Below, piece by piece: positions 20,646 through 30,800 of a stretch of 64,000 nucleotides of DNA. The position numbers and the translations under genes were made by a program. The stretch comes from Graphilbum fragrans (taxonomy: Eukaryota > Ascomycota > Sordariomycetes > Ophiostomatales > Ophiostomataceae): contig LLKO01000051.1 in the NCBI GenBank assembly GCA_001513895.1, forward strand, positions 1 to 64,000. Reading direction: 5' to 3'. Every line of letters starts with the position of its first letter. Positions within the stretch are counted from its first letter, which is position 1. The notes below the pieces were generated by a model, which had not been told where the DNA came from, ran no database searches, and saw only the letters and a program-made list of their open reading frames with translations.

Positions 20646-23374
20646 TACTTGCTGCTGCCGCAAACGAGGAGGAAAAATGCGCGAGCAGGCCACAAGAAAC
20701 GGACAAGAAGACCACCGACGACCGAATCGATATCGCAAGTAATATTCACGTCCGAGAAGAGGAAAAGAGGCGTGAGGCTCAGCTTAGGGCACGGAATCCG
20801 AGTCGGTGGAATCGAGCGACGACGGCGGCAAAGGGGAAAGGGAATGACGACTAGATCGGCGTCGAGCGAGGCTACCAAAGCCAGAGAAGAAGCGTGGCAA
20901 AAGGAGATGTGTGGAGGAATTGAGACTCAAGTATCGCGAGATGTGAAAAGAGGTAAAGAAGAAGAGGCCGAGCCGCCAGTCGAGCGAGAGGTGTGAGAGG
21001 GGAGAAAGAAAGAAAGAGAGGAGGCGCTTTGTCACAGCTGCGAAGAACGGGGACGCAGAAGCGAGCGGCTGAGGAGCATGGCTTGGACAACAGCTTTCAA
21101 TGGAGGACGAAGACGCGCGAAACCGATGAAATCGAGCGGCCAAGCTGGTGAGGCCACAATGCGTCCGGAAGAGGGCAGGCAGCAAGAACCACAATGCAAG
21201 AGAAGGTGTGCGTGAGGAAGGAGGGAGAGGGAGGAGCAGACGGAGCACCAGAGAAAGAGTGGGAAAACTTCGCCCTTCGCGGCCAGCACCCCCGTCGCAG
21301 CCATTAGCAGCAACCAGCAACTGCGCACGCCTGCCAAAAAAACACCGTCCGGCTGCGGCCAGAGACAATAGCACCGCGCACTGTATCCCCAGTGGGTCTC
21401 TGCGCCAGATCTCCGCTGAAACGGGTAAAGTGCACAGCCATGTAGCTTTGGCGGCACTGTGGTACCCCTACACGCTACCCGGCTGGCCGAGGTACTCCTC
21501 CCAGCGCCCGGTACTTCTGATCGCAGGTAGTACGACAATGCACGGAGTAGCTTCTGTTCTACCACGACGCTGGCCGCGCTTGCCTGTTTGTGCCCTCGAC
21601 CACTTGCGGGGCCGTCTGTCTATTTCTTCCACCGCCTTCCTACTGGCCAGAGCTACGGACCAGGTGGTTCGGTGCCCAAGCAGACTGCCCGCTTGTGACT
21701 TCGGCCACACCATGCCCCTCCTTCCCGAGCAGCTCCTCTCTTGCCGTTTCTGCATTGTTCCTGCCCGCCGTGCTTGCTTGCTGCATGTGCACGTATGTAC
21801 AAATAGCTCTTCGGGTAGAGAATCGCCGCTTCCCTCCTTGTACACGTATCTTGCTTACGCGCAGCTTTCCTCCCGTCGTCTTCTGTGTCCCTCTACTACT
21901 GGAGCCGGCAACTCCAGCGAGAGAGCGGAGCCAGCGTGCTGTGTTGTGTCCTTTGCTTTTTGGCTGCCCCTCCCCGCATGACCGGCTTTTTCCTCATCTC
22001 AATGGGCAGCTCTTTGCTCATCGGGAGCGACAGCACACACAAATACACACACACAATTTCTCAACCACCCCAGCAAACTTCCGTGTCTCCACCGCGCCCG
22101 AGCCAATCGTATGCCCTTTTTTTGCCAAAGCCCGTTGTGTGCCGGCTCCACACACCAAGCCAACCCTGCTTAAGTAATCTGTCTCGGCCGTTCTTGCTAT
22201 GTTGGTAGGGCCCTCCTGCGACTTTCCAATGTGGCACTTTCTCCTATCGTTCTGTATCAAAATCATTTCTAGGCAATTAGCAATCACAGCACAACTCTTG
22301 TTGCCACACCCGCACTCCACGGCCTTCGCTTTGTGTCTCTTGAGCCACCCTTCCGTCTGCCTGTCTCTCGCGATAGCCTACGCCTTCTTTTTCATTCCTC
22401 CGCCCTCTTTTTTGCGCCCCAGCATTTTGTACTTGCCAGCTCTTCCACCGCTCGACAGGCTGCATCCCACGCCAAAAGCCCGCCTGGCCCTGACCCCCCA
22501 AAACGGCCCGAAAATATCGAGACACTTGAGAAGAGGTGCGTGAGCAAAATCTCGCTCCAGCGTCACCTGCACCCAAGTCCGGTGTCACCAGCACTGCGAA
22601 ACCCGATCCTTCCTACCACGAGTCCTCCTCCCCAGTGCCCTCCCCGTCTCCTGCTTCCTTCCCCTCTGTCTGGTCGGCACACACTTCGTCAGATTCTCAC
22701 CTTCACACCCTGGCAAAGCCAATATCAATCCAAGACAACTGCGGAGTCACCATTGGGCACGACCGTAGGTCGTGCTCTGCTGTTCTATCGTGGACTGAAT
22801 TCGCCTCACCCTCTTCCGTGCCAGCTACACTCTACCTTTTCGTTTGCCTTGCTGGCATCCTGTTTCGTTTGTTGCGTTTGCCTCCTTAGACTAACGCTGC
22901 TGTGCCCTAGTCCACCGACGTATTCTTACCCCATTTTGGCAGACCTTGCAGGCGACTCGAGGCTCTTGACGTGGCGTTTCAGGGGCACCTAGAGTCCCAC
23001 ACTCGCCCCGAAGACTGGCTCTTGGGCTGCTCTTTCTTTCTTCATCTTTTAATGTCGGCTCGTGACGGCTGAGGCAATGTGATGGGTATGTGCCGAGCGG
23101 GCCCCTAGTTCTTCTGTGCTTTTATTTATTGGGAGGTTGCACTCTTTTCTCGGCACCGATCGGTTGAATGTTGCGTGCATGAGGTTGGCAACTCTCAGTC
23201 GGTAACCAGGGCCAAAGGGCATGTCAGAAGAAGCTGTTTTTGGGGCTCAGATGGTGCTTTTCGAAGCCGTTTCTGTCGAGCCTTTCTTTGCTCCGGGTCG
23301 AACGGGTGCTATGGCTTATTCTTCTTCTGATGCACTGGCTAACCACTGCTTGCCAATTAGATTTCGGTTCCAAA
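20646..23374. other. Intergenic between divergent cti6 and the next gene
   Basis: No recognisable gene is seen. Open frames up to 277 codons occur, but they are Pro/Ser/Arg-rich translations of CT-rich or GA-rich DNA without motifs. The part from about 22280 to 23370 is pyrimidine-rich and is probably leader and promoter of the gene starting at 23375. Confidence 0.5.
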
Positions 23375-25106
23375 ATGTCTCCCGAAACCGTCTCTTCGCC
23401 TTTTCCGGACCGGTTAATACACCCATTACCGAAACGCCGACTGCGAGAGCGCCTGTCTCCCGATGTGGCCGACACGATTAAGTATCCCCCGGCTCAAGCT
23501 GCTGGAGCTCCGCTCTTCTACTATCCTTACAACCTCAAGGATGAGCTCCCAGCTGGGGAACACGGCAGCGTTCTCTTTCGCGGCCGCTCTGCCACTACCA
23601 CCTCGCCCATCACTCTCGCCCAGGAGTCTCTGGCCAATGCCCGCCCTCGTAACGACAGCGAAGACGAGGATCGGCCCCCTTCCCCGCGCGTGATCAGCCT
23701 TGCCAGCCGGGCCTCTCGTCTGATGCCCGGCCTCAGCCCTTCGCCGCCCCGCAGCCAACAAACAGCACCGTCTACAGCGTCCTCCGTCGATGGATATGAT
23801 TCTTTCGAAAACTCCAACAACAAGAAAAAGAGAAAGATCCCGACAGCAGGCGACACTCCGCATTCTGGAGGCTACGCCTCGGTTGACCTGCACTCAGCCA
23901 CCTCAGGTTCCTCCTCGACCAATGCCGTCGACGACAGTTCACTCGAAAGCCCCTCTTCTACGATCTATTCTGGCCATACGAGCTTTATGTCAGGATATGC
24001 TGGCATATCCGGACCCGGCAGGGGCCGCTATGGGCGGACACGCACCGCCAAGTCCGCCAGTCTGGTAGAGAGTAACGATTTCTACTACACTAGATGGGGA
24101 AAGTTGGCATCGAAATTTCCGTCGCAGACGAGTATGTTTAAGATGCACCTGCCTGGATCTTGTTCTACTAGACACTGGATAATACTAACCAATGACAGAT
24201 GCACAACTAGAGCCAGACTCGGCTACCGCTGGTATTATATCGAACGCGATTGCCAATGCCGAGAAATATGCATCTGAAGGACAAGACAACGCCGGGCTCT
24301 TGCAGCAGCAACCAGTCACGAAATCGTCGCCAGCATCCACTCAGTTCACCTTCACTTGTACATCACAGGTTCCCGGCAACCTTACATGGCCAGGAACGGA
24401 CCCCAAGGCTCCGCCTCCAATGGTCAATTTGCAGCAAGGCCGGATGCGTGGGGGGCACGGAATGGCACAGAGCGCACCGCGGGGGAGCACACCGAAGCAA
24501 GACGAGCTCGTCAAAGACGATCGCAGCGCACAGCCCAAAGTCCAGAGACGCAAGAAAAAGGGGCGGAGCAAGCTCAACCGAGAACTCGACCAACAAGCTA
24601 GAGACCGGCGACGCGCACAGCAGGAGCAGAACGACCTCGGCCCAGAGCCCATCGATATTTATATCTGCCCATTCTGCGAGTTTGAAGACATCAATGGATA
24701 CAAGCCCCGATTCCTGATTCGCTCGTTCGAAAAGAAGGAACATGCGAAACGGCTGGAGGCAGAGCGGCGGCAACGGAGTTTCGACAAAACGAAAGCTCGC
24801 TCCCGAAAGGGAAAGAAGGCGTCTAGGAACGCGGCTGCGTCAAAGTCCAACTCTCCGGCTGACGGCCAGGCCTCGGGCGATCGATCTGAAGATGCCAATC
24901 AAGAACAACAGCTGAACCAGGATGACGATGACGACGACGATGACGGCATCGGCGATGGACAGAGTTACGACCCTCACGACGATAATGAATTTGACGATAG
25001 TTTCGACGGGTTGCGCGATCCTGGGCCTCCACCAGAACCGCCAGGGGACACCATCAGAACAGGAACGCTTGACCTTGGCCCGCCACGGTTGGTGCCTGGC
25101 CGCTAG
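23375..25106 (+). CDS. Conserved hypothetical fungal protein, possibly longer than its first stop
   Basis: Function not recognised. Exons 23375-24131 and 24199-25106 join across a 67-nt intron (GTATGT, branch ATACTAACC, acceptor GACAG). This gives 554 residues to the TAG at 25104. ATG 23375 has a good context (CAAAATGTC), and the upstream in-frame part is hydrophobic nonsense. Features: a Ser/Pro-rich N-terminal half, a basic KKKRK patch, and a short Cys pair in IYICPFCEFEDINGYKPR. A strongly basic helix (RQRSFDKTKARSRKGKK) and an Asp run (NQDDDDDDDDG-like) follow. The Cys pair and basic helices suggest a nuclear protein, by inference only. The same frame continues as protein-like sequence after the TAG (next entry). 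Confidence 0.65.
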
Positions 25107-25316
25107 GAGCAAGGGTTCCTGAACTGGTTCGGCAGGCCAACGTTAAAGTACCTCGGTGTGACAAAAAAAAAGCCTATCTATTACGGTATGCCATCAACGA
25201 CATGGAAAGAAGAGCACCACATTGCTGCCGCGCTGTCAGCCATGCAACATGATGAGAGCGATTCTCTACTGTCATCACCAACAAAAGATTCGGATGTGGA
25301 CAATGAGATGGAATAA
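25107..25316 (+). other. In-frame coding-like extension after a TAG stop
   Basis: Directly after the TAG at 25104-25106 the same frame stays open for 69 codons, to TAA at 25314-25316. It reads as ordinary protein (GVTKKKPIYYGMPSTTWKEE, then an acidic SPTKDSDVDNEME end). One explanation is a 48-nt intron, 25088-25135 (GTTGGT...GGCAG), that removes the TAG and keeps frame, but its donor is weak. Others are stop readthrough or a nonsense mutation such as CAG to TAG. Confidence 0.55.
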
Positions 25317-27886
25317 GGAATGAACCGACCGCAGGAAATACGTTTGCATATGCCGTTACTTGCCTCAGCTTGTCTCATGATTTGCTTTTATTCAATCTCC
25401 CCGGCTGCCACACACGATCCAACGGACGAGGCTCGTTGAGCATCCTATCTTACCCTCCTTTGCCTATCTACGCTTAACATCATTACATTTGTACAACTAG
25501 TGACTGCCATCTTTCAAAGGAACAATTCTGTTGTTTATTTTGTTTTTTGGGCAGCCATAGGACGGTCTGGAAATGATGTTATAGCAACCATTCTCCTAGC
25601 ACACACCCACCCCATTAGAGCATCACCTCACCCCCTCCCTCAGTGAAGCGGGAAGCATTTGGTACAGCGTATACCTATCACCTGCATATCAATTATTCCT
25701 TACTTCTTGGCCAGGTCCCCGACGAACTGGAGTTGAAAGCGAGGGCGGACTCTTTTTTGAAGCACATGAACGTTTGGTTCCGACTGCTGAATGGAGACCC
25801 AGTTTGAAATAGCCCATCCATAAAGTGTACTAGCCCAATAGAACGGTCATTAGAATATTGTGCGGTGTGATTTGAAGCGTGGGATTTCGTATGTAATCCA
25901 AAACTGGTATGGAGTGTGGACGATGTGGGCTGTTCAAAAAGACCTATGACGTAGGAGTTACGGCCTAGCCCCCCAAAAACAGCGAGAGTGATTACATAAC
26001 GACAGTAATCTCCCCATATGGAGACTAGGCAGTCGATAAAAACAGGCCGTGATGATTGGGTTTCCATTACGGCGTACTCCTTAGAAAGGGAGAATTATCT
26101 AGACGGATAGCGACCTACGTTTGCGGCCTGATATTCCACAGGGGCCGAAAGACTAGGATGGTAGTGATGTGGCTGGCGTCCTTGTGTTTGTGTGATGAGC
26201 TGTCAAGCACAACGCGTGGTCAGGGGCAAGCTGAGGCTTAGTCGCAAAAGTACGTGGCAAAGAGCAAGGGCCGAAGTGCAAGATAGGCCTGGAAATGCTG
26301 AGAGCTGCAGGTTGGGGGCGGTTGAGCGAGATTCACCTTTCAGCGTGACGGCAACAACCAGGGCGGCACAACAACAACAGCTCATGTGGTCCAAGGCTTG
26401 AGATGAGTGCGACATTGTACATAACATCGTGACAAAAAGGATATGAATGTGACCTACGGTAATAAAAGCGAAAGGTTAAACCAAAGAACGATAGCAAAGT
26501 GCGGCTACATGCCAATGTGCGCATTGTACTATGTATAGAACAAAAGCGAGAATGCAGACTCTCAACATATGGAAATTCTGTACTCGTTTGGGAAAGATCA
26601 ACGCCCCTGTACTCGTAAAATGGCCTTTTCCAGACGCACGTAGTAATCTCGACGGTGTGGTTTGGTCGATAGTGAGACACCATCGAAAGAAGGGTACTTC
26701 CACTTCATTCCGCATTGGGCTAAACCTTGCTTTTGGGGAGTCACGTCCACTAGAGTCTACTACGTAGACCAAGGTTAGAGCGGCCCCACCGTTCTCCAGC
26801 ACTGCGACTGTACCAATACGCCGTATGCTGTCCGGGAGCTCCAGCAAGGAACACGGAGCCCACTTTTTGGCAGCGCAAAGCACCTTCCTGCTAGCGCTCT
26901 AGCACTTTTTCGCCGAGTTGCCTGCTCGTCTGGGTGTCGTCACTCCCCCGTATACGAGTAGAAGGCGTTTTCTGCATCAGGAACTTGCGCGCGCAATCGC
27001 ATCCACCACGCATCCCGAGCCGCCAACACTTTTCTTTTCCGTCGGTGCCTTTGTCCACTTTTTTTCTTCTTCTTCTTTCTTTTTTGGTACTTTCTCTTTC
27101 ATCATTCACACGGCGGGAGCGATGATGGCTGGAGCTAGACATCGAGAGCCGCGAACGATTCCCGTCTAGTCGCAGCCCCCAAAAGCGACCGAAGAAAAAA
27201 AGAGGGAGCCGATCTCCCGGGCGTCGCCCCTCGCCTCGACGAAGCGGACAGCGCGGATAGGCTTCATCTCAGTGCAGACGAACGGTGACGGGCGAACGCA
27301 GTCTGCGGCCAACGGTGCGACTCTCTACGATGGCCGGATTCCGCAAGAACCGAGCCCCCTACACGGTATGTCGTCATTTCGGTTCGCGTGTGTGACGAGG
27401 CACAGCATGGGCAAAGGAGCAGACAGACAATAGGCAGCAGACAGAGGCGTGAGAAGACAAAATATAATGGACGACGCGGGTCAGTCAGATACGGGGGCAA
27501 AGTCAAAGGCGCGGCCAGTGCAGACAAAGAATGGCCGGGCCGCCGCGACGAGCTGAGACCGAGGGACTGGTTGAGCTTGTTCTTGTTGGCGGAGACGCAC
27601 GCACCGGCCGAAGAGAAGGGAGCCGATGCACAGAGACACAGCTTGCGCCACCAACAGCGCGGCGTGTGGGCAAGTACTGTGAAGCAAGCTGGCGGGCACT
27701 AAGCGTGGGCTTTTGGAGGTCATCCCTTGGCTCGATCGGATCTGTTTTTGGGACTGGAGGCTCGGGTCTGCTTTCTGTCTCTGTTTGCTTCTGTCTTTTT
27801 TTCTTCTTGTGTTTGTTTCTGTGCTTTCTTTCTTTGCTTTCCTTCGTTGGCTGTTCTCTTCGCCCCCTACCCTACCGTCAGCTAAC
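25317..27886. other. Intergenic and 5' leader of the 1766-residue gene
   Basis: No convincing gene is seen. Two minus-strand frames (25693-26067, 124 codons; 26476-26883, 135 codons) lack any recognisable feature. The last 500 bases look like a leader: a 12-codon frame starts at ATG 27330 and runs into a consensus donor GTATGT at 27366, and a CT-rich tract ends in CCGTCAG just before the ATG at 27887. A 5' UTR intron of about 516 nt (27366-27881) is therefore possible. Confidence 0.45.
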
Positions 27887-30800
27887 ATGAACCAGCCGCC
27901 GACTGCCGCGACGGTCAACCCCAATGCGGCGACGGCTGCTGCGTCGGCTTTCCAGCTGTCGTCGGCCGCGGCCGCAGCGGCTCTGCGTGCGCTGCCCCAT
28001 CCGCCGACCGATGTCTCCGAGGTGCAGACAAAACGCACGCAGCGGCGGAGTGCCTCGGTGTCGTCGCAGGGCTCGCGGCGGGGACTGAGTCCGGTGCCGA
28101 GTCTGCGACTAGGCCCTGGCAGCAATGGATCGCCGACGCTGCGAAGACGGGGCAGCTCGTCGTCGATGACGGACCGCACGTTTCGATCGCCGAGCCCTCA
28201 CCTGCCGCGGACGGCCTTGGGGAGCAGCAGCAACAATACGGCATATTCGGCAGCCGCTGCAGCAGCGGCGGCCACGCCTCCAGTCCCGACGATTCCGAAA
28301 CAAGCCGGAAGCGGACAGCATGCGGCCAATTCCCCCTCCACAAACACAAACACACACCGGAAAACGCAGAGTCTGGGCCTGGTGCAGCAGCCACTGCGGC
28401 TCGCGTCACAGCAGGCCAAGGAGAACAGAACGTCATGGTTTGGCAACGCTTCGGTGGGCGATCAGTCCCAAGCGCGAACAGCCGACGCCACTCTCAACAA
28501 CATATCTTCTGGCAAACCCTCCGGACCGCCAGGGCCATCGGCCAACCTAGAGGACCGGCCCGGCAGCCAGGGCTCCTTGGCCGTCAACTTTTCGTATCCC
28601 AGCCGCACCAAAGTGGCGTCGCCGCCAGCGAGTCCGACGCTGGCACGGAGTAGTTTGGAACTCGGGGCGTCACCGACAGTGGCGATTCCATCGGCCAAAG
28701 TGCCGGTAAGAGCTGCTTCAACAGAGCGGCCACAAACACAGTCACCGCGACAGAGACTGGCATCGACGCATGTGCAAAGGTCGGCATCGACGAGTCGGGC
28801 CATGACGCGAGGACCACCGTCCGCCTTTTCAGACCAGACGCTGGTGTACGATCCAAACTCGCGGAGGATGGTGCCGCGCGGCGAATTGCTGGCACTGGAA
28901 GAGGAAGTACGCGAAGTGGAAGAGCGCAAGCGGCCACGCAAGAAGAAGCAGGGGCCGCCTCGGGCCGGTGGACATCTGCCGCAGGTGGCTGCGGTGCACG
29001 AGCCTCGCTACGAGTCGTCTCCCGTGGCGTCGCCCATCGCGGAAAAGCAGCCCATGGGCTCGCCTACTCCATCCATCCCTAAGGCAAGAAAAACAGCAAA
29101 ACCAGCACCAGCCGATAAAGACAGCGAAGAGCTGCACCTGGTGCCAACACTGTCGATGTCTTCCTCCACGCCGGCATCGTCGATATCCTCCTTTTCCCCC
29201 GTGGGCGATACGGGATCACCTGCTGCCGGCGTGATGGCGACATCGCCGCCACCAATCGCGGTGCAGAGCGCGCTGGCAGACATTGACGAGGACGACATGG
29301 CCGCCGAGGACCCGCCAGATGCGCGGCCAATGCTTACTAAGCGGCCGTCGATGGTGAGGGAAGAGCCGGAGCGCGAGGCAGAGGCAGAAGTACAGCAGCA
29401 GCTGCCGCCGCCAAGGACGACGCAGGGGCTGGCAGCAGTCAAGACACACAGCCCGGTGCGGGTGGCGCATTTTGCACCGGTCAGCGACATGCTCACGGTG
29501 CAGCGGCATATGCCACCGCCGCGGTCGGTGTCGCCGCGGAAATCAGCATTGAAGCAGACGAGTGCGAGTCCTCCGCGAGATATTTCGCCTCCGGATTCCG
29601 ACACGGCGGATGTGGCGCCTTGGGCCATTGATGTCCAGGCCCTTCAAGCACAACAGCAGCAGGCAGCACCGCCGGCGACGAAGCGCAAGTCGGTCAGGGT
29701 CAGCTTCGACGATGAGCACACGGTGTTCGTGCCTCCGGGAGAGCCGCCGTCGCCGACGAGCTCGTTGCCGGAAGCACCGGACCCCCCCAATGCGGGATTT
29801 GGAGGAGGGTACCAGTCACCGCCGCCGCTGGCATCGTCACGGCGCAGCTGGTTCAGCAGCATCCGGCGGGGCGGCAAGAAGAAGGATTTTGTGGGTGGCA
29901 CAGGCGGCGACGACGACCTCAACGACGACGGAGCCATGAAGCCGCGGCCGGCGCTGCCGTCGTTTGGCAGCATCCGCGAAAAAGCGCAAGCGGCCCAACC
30001 CCGGGAGCCGGAAGAGCGGCATCTGGTGCGGCCGCAAGCGCCGGCGTCGCCAGGGCCGGCTGGTTCGCCAGAACCGCATCTTCATTCGCCACTCGGCACA
30101 TCGAGCGACCATGCGATCGGAGCGATTGTGGCGCAGGGACTGCCAGAAGCAGCACAAAGCACGAGCAGTGCGGCTCCCACGTCGCGGTGCCAGGAGCCAC
30201 TGCCGCCGGTAGTAACGTCGGTGGACGGCAGCGGGTATCATTCGGACAGCGACGAGAGCATCAGCCAAGAGAGCGAGGAGGAGCAGGAAGCGGAAGCGGA
30301 GTCAGACTGGCCGATCAAGACGGGGAACAGTGAAAACGGCGAAATTCCGGAAGCCGCCCCGGTGCCGGCTATCTCGATTTCCTCGCCGAGCGAAGAGGAC
30401 GTACATGCGAGTGTGGGGGGCGCCAAAGAAACAACAGAACCAGAGGCAGCAGAAACAGGGCTAGAAGAGGAGTCTGTGTCAGGGGCAGCAGAGCCGGCGG
30501 GAGCAGACGCACAGTCGGGGTTGGCAGCAGAAACAGCGGCCAAGTCGCCCAAGGCCAAAAACATCAAGGACCTGACGATCACAACGCCGAGCGTGGCCTC
30601 TCCGCCCAAGAAAAGCAGCCCCAAGCGCGGCGACTTCTTTGATTTGCCAGGCATGTTCCCCGAAGACGACTCGGAGAGCCGGTCGTCATCGTCGTACAGC
30701 AAGAGCACGCCGTCGCCGTCGCCGACCAAGGTGACATTTGCCGGACCTAGCAATCATACCATCAGCAACACGAGCTCGCCGTTCCGGCAGGAGACATTTG

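Noticed and set aside
22333..22992. 219-codon plus-strand open frame
   Set aside because: CT-rich leader-like DNA; Pro/Ser/Leu composition and no conserved motif.
25693..26067. 124-codon minus-strand frame as a small gene
   Set aside because: No motif, no splice or promoter support; length is compatible with chance.
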